DNA of 60,124 bases from the NCBI GenBank assembly GCA_020724775.1, contig DYGG01000012.1, forward strand, positions 1-60,124. The letters are read 5' to 3'. Below the pieces are notes generated by a model, which worked only from the letters and a program-made list of their open reading frames with translations, had not been told where the DNA came from and searched no databases. Positions within the stretch are counted from its first letter, which is position 1, and every line of letters starts with the position of its first letter. Below, piece after piece: positions 1-8,583 of this stretch. This DNA is from Ignavibacterium sp. (GTDB lineage: Bacteria > Zixibacteria > MSB-5A5 > GN15 > PGXB01). Both the position numbers and the translations under genes were made by a program.

Positions 1-80
1 ATCAAAATCAGGATATGCTTATTAATCAATTTACACAACCTTCTTGACAGAATCCTATCCCGCCTGAGCCTATTTCCTTC

Positions 81-108
81 TTGACAAATGAGATAATAAT
101 GGTATTCT
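81..108 (+). promoter_or_regulatory. Candidate promoter for the 216-3211 gene group
   Basis: A TTGACA at 81-86 and TATTCT at 103-108 are separated by 16 bases. Transcription would start near 115, leaving a leader of about 100 bases before the first gene. The call rests only on match to the sigma-70 consensus and on position; bases 1-80 show nothing else I can support. Confidence 0.45.
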
Positions 109-215
109 TAAGTGATATTGTGTGATATAGATGAACTAAGTGTAAAGGTACTGCGTCCTTCCTACTGAATAAATATACCTCTTTATAGCAGCCATATACT
201 GGGAGTAGAGCATTG

Positions 216-659
216 ATGAGCAGTTTACGAGCACAAACCGCCTTCTTATTATGCCTGATGGGACTGATTTTTCTTTTCGGCTCCCCATCTTTGACCGCCG
301 AGCCAGGTGAGACTCCTTTTGTTGACCTTGATGGTGACGGATTTGATGACGATATCACCGACAGTAACAATGACGGCATTCCTGATTTCAAGGATTCCCC
401 ATCTCCGGCCGCTTCCAATCCGTCTGACAGTGACTCCGATTTCAAGCCTCTGGCAGATTTTTCGGTTCCCGGCTCGAGTGCCGCGCAAGAAACCACCGCC
501 TCCTCCAGATTCAAAGGTCTGCAGTTTTCCGCCCGTTCCCTGATGCGCAATCGATGCAGTCTCGACTCTGATGCCGCTTTTGGTCCCGGAAACGGTATCG
601 GGATGGGAAGCATGTCGGGTGGAATGGTTTGTGTCGGAGGGGTATGTCAACCTCGTTAA
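216..659 (+). CDS. Small secreted protein with acidic Asp-rich segment
   Basis: This encodes about 147 residues. The ATG at 216 is preferred over the TTG directly before it because GGGAG at 201-205 is well spaced. An N-terminal hydrophobic segment (about residues 8-28) looks like a signal peptide, so export is likely. Next comes an Asp-rich stretch containing DLDGDGFDDDITDSNNDGIPD, which resembles the calcium-binding loops of thrombospondin type 3 repeats. The rest is low-complexity and Ser/Pro rich, ending in a Gly/Met-rich tail with two cysteines. Its 3' end overlaps the barrel gene at 644, suggesting translational coupling. I do not recognise the family. A calcium-binding envelope protein working with the downstream barrel is an inference from content and context. 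Confidence 0.6.
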   Translation: MSSLRAQTAFLLCLMGLIFLFGSPSLTAEPGETPFVDLDGDGFDDDITDSNNDGIPDFKDSPSPAASNPSDSDSDFKPLADFSVPGSSAAQETTASSRFKGLQFSARSLMRNRCSLDSDAAFGPGNGIGMGSMSGGMVCVGGVCQPR

Positions 660-1789
660 AAAGTTATCGAAAATATCTCCGTTCAATTTTGCTGGTGGCG
701 ACCTTAAGTTTACTCGCCGTTGATGCTTTCGCCGATCTGAAAATAGATTTCAGCAGCAGCGGCGGCTACACCGAAAATCTCCTGAGCGATTCCAGCGCCA
801 TTGAGGATTCTTATTCTACTATTCGCGCCTCGGTCAACTATTATCCCCTCTCCAGACTGGAACTGAATATCAATAACGGTTATACTTACTACGGCAAAAC
901 CACCGACCTGAGCAATTTTGTCGGCGGTGTTGGGGTGCGCTTCATTCCGACCGCAGCCAATTCCCGCTTCTCACTTCTGGTCAACGGGACCTTTTCTTCC
1001 CAGGCGTACCGCGATTCTTACTCCCAATTCAATACCGACAACTATGATTTCGGTCTCGCTATAGGATACCGCCTTTTCTCGCGGCTTCAACTCCGCAGCG
1101 GAGTCTCTTACAATTCGCTGATATATACCAATTATGTGGGAGCCGATAAGAAGACTTTTAAACTCTTTGCCGGCTTCAATGCCACCCTTCCGGGAGAGAT
1201 CAGCCTCGACCTTGAATCGGGCTACGCCACCATGGGATATAAACGGATTCGGGAATCGATCCGCTTTATTTATATCTATAATCCTTTTACGCCGATAGAT
1301 TCCTCCTGGACCGATGACCGTCTGAAGTCGTTTTATATCTCTCCCCGTCTTTCACGTCAAGTCGCCGCCGGGACCGGGGTAAGCCTAATGTACACCTACC
1401 GCGATTTCTCCAATTTCGACGGCCGCGTTGTTTGGGGAATAGCCACCGGATTTATCTCTCCGTGGGCCTCCATTTATGACGGGCAGGCGGTTTCCGCCAC
1501 TGTTAAGACCTACCTTCTGCCGCATTTTATCACCAGTTTCGGCGCCGGATATTGGGATAAGAACTTCTTCACCACCGCCGAAAACGGGACCTATATAAGA
1601 GGTCGCGCCAAACCGCGACGTGACTTTCAGAGTCGCTTCTATTTCAGCCTGCAGAGACCGATAGTATTTCGTTCCGGGCTGATCCTGGAGCCGAATCTGC
1701 AGTTTGAGTACGGTGATAACCGCTCAACCCATGGACTCTATAATTATAATCTGACCGCCGTTACTCTCGGATTTAATATCAAACTTTAG
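644..1789 (+). CDS. Predicted outer-membrane beta-barrel protein
   Basis: The protein is about 381 residues from the ATG at 644, which sits just after GGAGGGG at 636-642; a TTG at 629 is an alternative start. A signal peptide ends near AFA-DLK. The mature part alternates short amphipathic strands with turns, is rich in Tyr, Phe, Ser and Asn, and ends in a strand (TLGFNIKL) typical of barrels inserted by the BAM complex. No plug domain or substrate motif is visible, so the channel or anchor function is unknown. It overlaps the preceding small secreted gene by 16 bases and lies 45 bases before the thioredoxin-like dockerin gene, so the three probably form one operon. Confidence 0.7.
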   Translation: MSTSLKSYRKYLRSILLVATLSLLAVDAFADLKIDFSSSGGYTENLLSDSSAIEDSYSTIRASVNYYPLSRLELNINNGYTYYGKTTDLSNFVGGVGVRFIPTAANSRFSLLVNGTFSSQAYRDSYSQFNTDNYDFGLAIGYRLFSRLQLRSGVSYNSLIYTNYVGADKKTFKLFAGFNATLPGEISLDLESGYATMGYKRIRESIRFIYIYNPFTPIDSSWTDDRLKSFYISPRLSRQVAAGTGVSLMYTYRDFSNFDGRVVWGIATGFISPWASIYDGQAVSATVKTYLLPHFITSFGAGYWDKNFFTTAENGTYIRGRAKPRRDFQSRFYFSLQRPIVFRSGLILEPNLQFEYGDNRSTHGLYNYNLTAVTLGFNIKL

Positions 1790-1834
1790 AGGAAATTTGA
1801 CCAATTGCATAAATCAACATGTGAGGGAAGAGCG

Positions 1835-3211
1835 ATGACCTTCAAACACGCTAATTGGCTTCTTGCCGCCATCCTCTGTCTCCTTCTGCCGGCCGCAGCC
1901 GTGGTGGCGGAAGAAAACTATTGTTTGGCGAAACCGCGACCGGCTTTTGAACCGGCGCCGCCGCTGGCAGACCTTCTGGCGGAAACTATGGGACATCCCA
2001 ATTATCAGGGACGTCTGCGCATTTACGTTGCAGAGCCATTGTCCCGCTGGGAAGCCTATGACTTTCAACCGTATCATTACGGTTTCCTTGATTTCGCCCT
2101 CGATATCCCGATATCGCTGGCGTACAACCAATCGCTGGCCGATACGATTCGCTGGGATGGTAATGCTGCCGGGTTCAACAATCTTTCTGCCAGTAATCTG
2201 ATTGTAATTGCGGCTATTTTCAACGGCGCCGGGTACACCGCCTATTCTTATTCCGGTTATCCGTTCACCGCCTATAATGTCGATGCCGCGGCGGCCGCTA
2301 AAGTTGACAGCCAGTGGAGCAACACGGTCAATGCCAACTATTCTCATACCGTTTTTATTGAAGAAGGGACCGGCACCTGGTGTCCATACTGCCCGCCCAT
2401 GCGCGACGCCCTGAGCCAGATATACGAATCGCAGCAGTACCCCATGTTCTTTGTGGCGATGGTGGAAGACAAAAACGCCAAAGCCCATGCCCGGGTCTAT
2501 AATGACTACAATATTGGCGCTTTCCCCTCGGCGTTTTTTGACGGCGGGTACCGAATCTATGTCAACGGCGACCCATTCCCCTCGCAGTACATCCAGCGAA
2601 TCGCCCAGTGCGGCGCCCGCGATGCACATCAATTCGACCTTTCGGTCTCGATGGACTGGGTCAGCGCCGGCGTCATAGATGTCGGTTACGTTCTAACCAA
2701 CCAGGAGATAATCAACACTAAACCGACCACTCCTGAAACTCCGACCGGAATAGCGCAGGGCGCCATAAATAAATCATATAGTTTCAAAACGGTTGGCAAC
2801 GACCCCGATGGGGACCGTTTGGAGTACCGTTTCTACTGGCAGACCGGCGATACGTCGGGCTGGTATGTAATGCATAACCCGCTGGATACCTGCACGGCAA
2901 CGCACTCCTGGGGTTCCACCGGAATTCAGTACGTGGCGGTGCAGTCCCGTGATGAATATGGCATGTTGAGCAACTGGTCGGCAACCAAGCAGATTCAGAT
3001 ATTTCCGTATGTTGCCGGTGACGCCAACGGGAATGGGACGGTCAATATTCTCGATGCCACCGCTATTATTTCATATCTTTATAAGCAGGGTCCTGCGCCC
3101 AATCCACTGGAAGCGGGAAATGCCAACGGAGTCGGCGTCATTAATATTCTGGATGCCACCTACCTGATAAGTTTTCTCTATAAGGGGGGCATGCCGCCGG
3201 TTTACCTGTAA
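1835..3211 (+). CDS. Secreted thioredoxin-like protein with C-terminal dockerin
   Basis: The start ATG at 1835 follows GAGGGA at 1823-1828, giving 458 residues with a signal peptide ending near VVAEEN. A thioredoxin-like region around residues 170-260 carries a CPYC motif (C183, C186), followed by GAFPSAFFDGG, which resembles the cis-Pro region of thioredoxin folds. An Ig/fibronectin-like domain follows at about residues 290-390. The C-terminus (about 395-455) is a two-repeat dockerin-like module with GDANGNGTVNILDATAIISYLY and a second NILDATYLISFLYKGG. Family knowledge suggests extracytoplasmic thiol-disulfide exchange, with the dockerin acting as a docking or anchoring label. The fold assignment is by motif only. 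A strong hairpin terminator follows at 3232. Confidence 0.75.
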   Translation: MTFKHANWLLAAILCLLLPAAAVVAEENYCLAKPRPAFEPAPPLADLLAETMGHPNYQGRLRIYVAEPLSRWEAYDFQPYHYGFLDFALDIPISLAYNQSLADTIRWDGNAAGFNNLSASNLIVIAAIFNGAGYTAYSYSGYPFTAYNVDAAAAAKVDSQWSNTVNANYSHTVFIEEGTGTWCPYCPPMRDALSQIYESQQYPMFFVAMVEDKNAKAHARVYNDYNIGAFPSAFFDGGYRIYVNGDPFPSQYIQRIAQCGARDAHQFDLSVSMDWVSAGVIDVGYVLTNQEIINTKPTTPETPTGIAQGAINKSYSFKTVGNDPDGDRLEYRFYWQTGDTSGWYVMHNPLDTCTATHSWGSTGIQYVAVQSRDEYGMLSNWSATKQIQIFPYVAGDANGNGTVNILDATAIISYLYKQGPAPNPLEAGNANGVGVINILDATYLISFLYKGGMPPVYL

Positions 3212-3231
3212 GCCGGGCAATCAAAATGTAA

Positions 3232-3261
3232 AAAGGGAGCATCGTTTTTGATGCTCCCTTT
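3232..3261. terminator. Bidirectional hairpin terminator
   Basis: A perfect 12-bp stem (AAAGGGAGCATC pairing with GATGCTCCCTTT) with a six-base loop lies between the converging genes that end at 3211 (+) and 3297 (-). The A-rich and T-rich flanks allow it to serve both directions. Confidence 0.85.
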
Positions 3262-3296
3262 CTCTTCTTCCAACCAGGCGAATATGGAGTCAGGCG

Positions 3297-3956
3297 CTAT
3301 CCCCGCTCTTTCCCCTTCCCTTTCCCTTTCGATTTTTCTTTCTGCTTGTCGGAGGAGTCTTTTTCCTTATTCTTTTCCTTCTTATTCCCCTCGCTTTTTG
3401 CCTTCTTAATTTCCTTATGAATGGCGACAAAGTTTTTACCTTCACCGCGCCATTTGATTACCTGTTCCGGCGACAGTTTATAATACTCGGACGCCAGACG
3501 AAGATTGACAAGATTGATGATATCGGCATCATTGAGAACAATGGTTCCCCAGCGCGATTTCTCCCGATTCCGGAAATGCCCCAGTGCCCGGCCATACGGC
3601 GGACCGGGGTCCTCTTTAACCTTGACATAATATATCTCCGGACTCAGTTTGAAATGCAAGGTGATATCCATCCAGGGCCGCCCCAGGAGTCTCATATCGA
3701 TAATTATTGACGGATGAACATCGGCTTTTCGGGCGAGATAAAAGATAATCGGGAGTTCCTCATCAGGAATCCTTCGTTCGCGCGCCGCTATAATCTCTTT
3801 GTCCGGCACACGGTAATGGTCGCCAACCGCAAGATAGAAACTCTTCAAGCCTTCATCATCGGCCGTTATGCCGAAACTGACATCGGCATTTATACCGGAT
3901 GACAGAAGCGGTATTAGCACCAGATTGAGAATGGCGGGAATGAATAATCTTCGCAT
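3297..3956 (-). CDS. Exported protein of unknown function with Lys-rich tail
   Basis: This gives 219 residues, starting at an ATG with AAGGAGTAAGAA upstream. Residues 1-24 form a signal peptide (NADVSFG region). The body, to about residue 175, is rich in charged residues and looks mostly helical; I do not recognise a named domain. The last 40 residues are almost entirely Lys, Glu, Ser and Gly (KEKNKEKDSSDKQKEKSKGK), a highly basic disordered tail. It is transcribed alone, convergent with the upstream operon across the hairpin at 3232. A periplasmic or surface protein whose tail binds polyanions is conceivable, but nothing shows it directly. Confidence 0.6.
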   Translation of the reverse strand: MRRLFIPAILNLVLIPLLSSGINADVSFGITADDEGLKSFYLAVGDHYRVPDKEIIAARERRIPDEELPIIFYLARKADVHPSIIIDMRLLGRPWMDITLHFKLSPEIYYVKVKEDPGPPYGRALGHFRNREKSRWGTIVLNDADIINLVNLRLASEYYKLSPEQVIKWRGEGKNFVAIHKEIKKAKSEGNKKEKNKEKDSSDKQKEKSKGKGKGKERG

Positions 3957-4115
3957 TTCTTACTCCTTATAGAAAAACAGCTTTGGCAATGCTGGCGACA
4001 ACGTCGTTGGTCAAGAGATTGCCGTCATATATATTATATCGGTATCATCCGCTTGTGATTGGAGAGAAATTATGAAAATCTTGATGAAGTCTAACTTGTT
4101 GAATTAGGGGAAGTT

Positions 4116-4460
4116 ATGGAAAAATCGAGAAGCCTTTCCTGGGAGGAATTTGCCCGCGTAGAACTGCGGGTCGGCACCGTGGTCAGGGTGGAGGATTTTC
4201 CGGAAGCGCAAAAGCCGGCATATAAGATTTGGGTTGACCTTGGCCCGGTCGGGCTCAAACAATCGAGCGCCCAGCTAACCAATTTGTACAGCAAAGAGGA
4301 TCTAATAGGCCGCCAGGTCATCTGTGTGGCAAATTTTGCTCCCAAGCGAATAGCCGGATTTAAATCTGAGGTTCTGGTGACCGGTTTTGTTTTCGATAAC
4401 GGCGATGTAGTTCTGGCGCAACCGGAAAGAGATGTTCCCAATGGAACCTTGCTTGCGTAA
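4116..4460 (+). CDS. csaA: CsaA-type tRNA-binding-domain protein
   Basis: The protein is 114 residues, the usual size of CsaA, and starts at an ATG behind AGGGGAAG. It matches the EMAP/tRNA-binding OB-fold family: the [20 protein letters not shown] opening, then [19 protein letters not shown], and the closing VLVTGF. CsaA is described as an export-related chaperone and has been shown to bind tRNA; its physiological role is not settled. It stands alone between divergent or convergent neighbours, with no partner gene visible. Confidence 0.9.
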   Translation: MEKSRSLSWEEFARVELRVGTVVRVEDFPEAQKPAYKIWVDLGPVGLKQSSAQLTNLYSKEDLIGRQVICVANFAPKRIAGFKSEVLVTGFVFDNGDVVLAQPERDVPNGTLLA

Positions 4461-4480
4461 TTCAAGCCCGTGACGGACTC

Positions 4481-7183
4481 TTAATACAGTTCCTTTTCGA
4501 CTTCCACTGTGGAATCGCCCGGGTCAATAACTATTTTGAATCCCCGCTTCTCGAAAACCGAAACCATGGGTCGATTATCGGCAGTGGTCTGTGCCACGAT
4601 TTTTTTGAGTTTCCACTTGCGGGCTATTTCCATGCAATAATCGGTCAGCATGCTCCCCAGTTCTTTTTTCTGCCAGGCATCGGTGATTAAGACCGCGTAT
4701 TCGACTGTCTCATGCTCGGGGTCGGCAATCAGACGGCCCACCCCCAGAAGTTTCCGCTCCCCTTTCTCTTCGATTTCGGCGACTATCGCTATTTCGCGGT
4801 CATAGTCGATATAGCAGAAACGGGTAGCGACTTCATGCGAATTCCAATGGAATGAATAGCGGAATCGGGAATAGATGGTTTCCTTGGAGCAGGAGGCAAG
4901 AAGAGCCATCCAGAGCGGTTCATCCTCCGGTTTAATAGGTCTGAATACCACTTCTGTGCCGTCCTTCAAAGTGACTTTTTTCAGATATTTTTCCGGATAG
5001 GGACGAAGGGCCAGATGGGAATATGGCTCCACCCTTTTTCCGGAGATTTCATGGTCGAAAACAACGCGGGCATCAAGCGCCATTATCTCTTGGGGTGAAG
5101 CCAGAAGCGGGTTAATATCCAACTCCTTAATCTCTGGATAGTCGGCGGCAAGGTAGGAGAGGCGAATGAGAACTTCCACCAGTTTCTCGATGTTGACCGC
5201 CGGGCGGCCGCGGTATCCGCTAAGGAGGGGCCAAATCTTGAGCCCTTCGAGCATCCGCCGCGCCAGACGTTCATTAAGTGGCGGGAATCCAAGCGTTTTG
5301 TCTCCCAGGAGTTCTGCGGTAATTCCCCCCATACCGACCAGCATCACCGTTCCAAAGACCGGGTCTTTTTTTATGCCGGCGATTAATTCGACCGCGTCGC
5401 GGACGGCTACCATCGGCTGCACCGTGACTCCCGCAAGGCGCGCCTGAGGCATCCGGCTCTTAACCGCACCAACAATCTTCTCAAAAGCGGCGCGGACCAT
5501 ACTCTCATCTTCGAGGTTGAGCGCCACTCCGCCGACTTCGGTTTTATGGGTAATATCCGGAGAGAAAATCTTTAGCACCACCGGGTAGCCGATTTTATTT
5601 GCTATCTTCACTGCTTCATCGGATGTCGCCGCCGACAGAGGTGGTGTTGTAGCAATGCCGTAGGTTTCCAGCAGCGATTTGGAGATTTCTTCAGACAAGA
5701 CTTCATTTCTTCCAAAATGCTTGGAGACAAATGCCTCCCGATTCTTCTCCCGGTCGGCAAGAAACTGAATGTTGATATCCCGGGGAGTTTCATATAGAAT
5801 TTCCAGATTTCGTCCATATTCGACCAGAGTCATGAACGCCCGTACCGCCTGCTCCGGGGTCTGATAAGTAGGCACTCCGCAATCGATAAGAATCTGAATC
5901 CCCTCTCGCATCGAGCCGCCTCCCAACCATGCCGCTAAAACCGGCTTATTCTGCTCTTGCGCCAATTTTCCTACCGCTCGGGCTGTTGCCGCAGGGTTGG
6001 TCATCGCTTGCGGAGTCAGAATAACCAGCGCCGCATCAACCCCGACATCATCCAGAAGAATCTGCATCGCCTTCTCGACCCGTTTGGAATTGGCATCCCC
6101 CAAGACATCGACCGGATTTCGATGCGACCATGCCGGCGGGAGAATTTCGTTCAATCTTGTTATGGTTGCATCGGCAAGAGTCGCCAGTTCTCCCTTTGCC
6201 TGAATCAAGGCATCGGTTGCCATCACTCCCGGTCCGCCGGCGTTGGTGATAATTCCCAGTCTTGAGCCGCGAGCGACTTTGTTTCGACCCAGAAGTTCGG
6301 CGCAATCAAAAATCTCCCCGATATCATAGACCCTTGTTACTCCGACCCGCTGAAAGGCGGCGTCAAAGACAGCATCTTCTGATGCCATCGCTCCGGTGTG
6401 GGAGGCGGCGACCTGCGCCGATTCGGGAAATCGTCCCGCTTTATACGCCAGTATCGGTTTGGTTCGGGCGAAAGCCCGCGCCGCCGTCATAAAGCGACGC
6501 GCAAAACTTATCGACTCGATATACAGAATTATCGCCTTGGTGTTGATATCCTCGCCGAAATAGTCAATCAGGTCGCCGAAGCCGACATCGAGGGTATTCC
6601 CGATAGAGACAAAATGAGAAAATCCGATTTTTCCTTCAATCGCCCAATCGAGAACCGACGTGCACAGCGCGCCCGATTGCGAAATGAAGGCGACATTTCC
6701 GGCTCTGGGCATGCCCGAAGCAAAACTGACATTCAATTTCAGGCCGGGGACAATAAAGCCGAGGCAATTGGGACCGATGATTCGCATACCGTCATACCTG
6801 GCTGCCTCCTGTCTGACCTGCTCTTCCAGCGCCCGCCCGGCAGGACCGGTCTCCTTGAATCCCGCAGACATAATGATTACTCCCCGAATTCCGGCTTCAC
6901 CCGCTTCTTTGACCGCTTGAGGGACTTCTTCTGCCGGAGTGCAAATTACCGCCAGGTCGGGGACTTTAGGGAGCGATTTAACGTTTGGGTAGCATTGAAT
7001 CCCCAGCACCGCTTCACTGTCAGGATTGACCGGATAAACGACTCCGCGAAATCCGCCGCCCACCAGATTGCTCAGTACTTTTCCCCCGACACTGTTGGGG
7101 TTGATGGTGACGCCGAGCAGGGCAATGCGCCTGGGGTTGAAGATGCGGTCGAGTTTATGTATATTCTCGGACACTTGAGTCAT
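4481..7183 (-). CDS. ADP-forming acyl-CoA synthetase fused to GNAT acetyltransferase
   Basis: This encodes 900 residues. The order is CoA-binding Rossmann domain (about 10-140), succinyl-CoA-ligase-like domain with the conserved SHTGA histidine (about 150-460), ATP-grasp domain (about 490-705, with YPVVLKIFSPDITHKTEVGG) and a C-terminal GNAT domain (about 735-900). This architecture is widespread: the synthetase half interconverts acyl-CoA, ADP and phosphate with acid, CoA and ATP, and in Pat-type proteins the GNAT half acetylates lysines of target proteins such as acyl-CoA synthetases. Because the SHTGA histidine is present, the ligase part may be active rather than only regulatory. The annotated ATG has GGAGA almost touching it; a GTG three codons downstream (7174) has better spacing, so the start is uncertain by a few residues. 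Confidence 0.88.
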   Translation of the reverse strand: MTQVSENIHKLDRIFNPRRIALLGVTINPNSVGGKVLSNLVGGGFRGVVYPVNPDSEAVLGIQCYPNVKSLPKVPDLAVICTPAEEVPQAVKEAGEAGIRGVIIMSAGFKETGPAGRALEEQVRQEAARYDGMRIIGPNCLGFIVPGLKLNVSFASGMPRAGNVAFISQSGALCTSVLDWAIEGKIGFSHFVSIGNTLDVGFGDLIDYFGEDINTKAIILYIESISFARRFMTAARAFARTKPILAYKAGRFPESAQVAASHTGAMASEDAVFDAAFQRVGVTRVYDIGEIFDCAELLGRNKVARGSRLGIITNAGGPGVMATDALIQAKGELATLADATITRLNEILPPAWSHRNPVDVLGDANSKRVEKAMQILLDDVGVDAALVILTPQAMTNPAATARAVGKLAQEQNKPVLAAWLGGGSMREGIQILIDCGVPTYQTPEQAVRAFMTLVEYGRNLEILYETPRDINIQFLADREKNREAFVSKHFGRNEVLSEEISKSLLETYGIATTPPLSAATSDEAVKIANKIGYPVVLKIFSPDITHKTEVGGVALNLEDESMVRAAFEKIVGAVKSRMPQARLAGVTVQPMVAVRDAVELIAGIKKDPVFGTVMLVGMGGITAELLGDKTLGFPPLNERLARRMLEGLKIWPLLSGYRGRPAVNIEKLVEVLIRLSYLAADYPEIKELDINPLLASPQEIMALDARVVFDHEISGKRVEPYSHLALRPYPEKYLKKVTLKDGTEVVFRPIKPEDEPLWMALLASCSKETIYSRFRYSFHWNSHEVATRFCYIDYDREIAIVAEIEEKGERKLLGVGRLIADPEHETVEYAVLITDAWQKKELGSMLTDYCMEIARKWKLKKIVAQTTADNRPMVSVFEKRGFKIVIDPGDSTVEVEKELY

Positions 7184-7519
7184 TCTCCGTTACGAAATCG
7201 AGATAATCTAAATAAATCGGCGAGGATTAGCAAATAGGGGGTGGACATTTCTATCCTACTCCCGCTGGGAGGAGGAGCCTCTTTACCTCCTGGTGTAATA
7301 TGCTGCTTTACACTTGCCAACGGCATCTATGAAGAAGGTGGCTTGCGGGTCGGTATGGACTTTGTCACTTGACAAAATCGCGCCTTGGGCCGTTATTATA
7401 TTAAAGGGCCGAGCACCGGGGAAATCATTACAAAAGTCGGCAATGCCGTTATTCTAGTTACGGGCGCCTTTGAGCTATATGAGGCAATCAACTCAGAATC
7501 TTCTGGAAGGAGCAGAACT
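7184..7519. other. Intergenic region with no supported gene
   Basis: This stretch separates the ligase-GNAT gene from the propeller-like gene. It holds the candidate promoter at 7369-7399. The open frame from 7385 to 7519 is not credited because it overlaps that promoter and has no ribosome-binding site. Nothing else was seen. Confidence 0.5.
7369..7399 (+). promoter_or_regulatory. Candidate promoter for propeller gene and subtilase
   Basis: TTGACA at 7369-7374 is followed, after 18-19 bases, by TTATTA/TATTAT at 7393-7399. Transcription would begin near 7406, which supports translation starting at GTG 7520 rather than at 7385. Confidence 0.5.
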
Positions 7520-8569
7520 GTGGATACCAGGAATCACTTGTCAGTCATTTCACTATTATTAGTCGTTGCCTGGCTATTCCATCTTCAGTGTGATGACGGG
7601 CCGAGTAAACCCTGGCCGTATGTGTCTGATTATGATATCTATGTCAGAGGATTTTTGACTGCGGAGGATGATTTCCTCATTTACAATACCAAGACAGAGA
7701 CTATTATCGACTCGTTTCCGATGGCATATTCCAGCCACGATCCGCAGGTATCTGCCGATGGCCTGCTCTTATTCCTGCCCGGCTTCCACCTCACGGAGCA
7801 GTTGGCCGTCGCAGATACCAGGACCAAATCAATTCTACGTACAGTCGACATTAAGGGAAGTTATATGGCTGTTTCTCCCAATAATAGGAATATTGCGATT
7901 TTCGGAGACAGCATCCATATCGTAGATATCACGACCTTTGGGGTAGTCTATTCCGACACTACTCCTGTCCAGCCCGGCCGCTTCAATCTAAAGGGAGACA
8001 AGTTGCTTTGCGCTACCAGCCAATGCGATATACTGATTCTGGACTTGGCGACCGACCCAGTCACTCGGACAATCATAGATTATCCCGGGTACTGCCCATA
8101 TATGGTTTCATCATCAATTGACGACAAGATTCTATTCGTTTTGAGCTATTCCGGGAGCCGGTACCGGGGTTTTTTCGAAGTCTATGATACGGAAAGTGAT
8201 ACGATCCTCTTTCAACATGAGCTTCTGACTCTCTACGGACATTTGGAGATTACTCCCGACGGCAATTACGCCGTTTTTGCGGAAATTCAGGAATATATTA
8301 GTCCGCCGGAGGATCCCCCTTCACCGCGTACGGTCAACATTTACGATGCGAGGAACCTCCGGATGAAAACCATCATCCCAACATATGGGGTAGACCCGGC
8401 ACATCCTGACGGACTGGCGCAATACAAATTCATTATCACGCCCGATTCCCGGTGGTATATCGGAAGCGGAGAGGGTATTACTGCCATAGATCTCGGCAGT
8501 TTCCAATTGAAACAAATAATTGAAGGCCGGTGGACTTACCCTATATCATGTAGAAAAATCATTAAGTAA
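7520..8569 (+). CDS. Secreted beta-propeller-like protein, possible lipoprotein
   Basis: GTG 7520 is chosen because GGAAGGAG lies seven bases upstream and a promoter sits inside the longer reading frame. The product has about 349 residues. Its N-terminus has a hydrophobic segment followed by LQCDDG; the cysteine may be lipidated, but HLQC is not a canonical lipobox. The body repeats a pattern seen in YVTN/WD-like propellers, such as DFLIYNTKTETIIDSF, LAVADTRTKSILRTVD, IHIVDITTF, ILDLATDPVTRTI and FEVYDTESDTILF, suggesting five to seven blades. No catalytic residues are apparent. It is 14 bases upstream of the subtilase and probably co-transcribed, so a binding or accessory role at the cell surface is plausible. 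Confidence 0.65.
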   Translation: MDTRNHLSVISLLLVVAWLFHLQCDDGPSKPWPYVSDYDIYVRGFLTAEDDFLIYNTKTETIIDSFPMAYSSHDPQVSADGLLLFLPGFHLTEQLAVADTRTKSILRTVDIKGSYMAVSPNNRNIAIFGDSIHIVDITTFGVVYSDTTPVQPGRFNLKGDKLLCATSQCDILILDLATDPVTRTIIDYPGYCPYMVSSSIDDKILFVLSYSGSRYRGFFEVYDTESDTILFQHELLTLYGHLEITPDGNYAVFAEIQEYISPPEDPPSPRTVNIYDARNLRMKTIIPTYGVDPAHPDGLAQYKFIITPDSRWYIGSGEGITAIDLGSFQLKQIIEGRWTYPISCRKIIK

Positions 8570-8583
8570 GGAGGGAGGTACTT

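Noticed and set aside
6398-7237. 279-codon open frame on the plus strand opposite the ligase-GNAT gene
   Set aside because: It is antisense to a clear protein family and has no family features of its own.
7385-7519. Upstream extension of the propeller-like gene
   Set aside because: A promoter-like pair overlaps it, and GTG 7520 has a strong ribosome-binding site and a secretion signal following.
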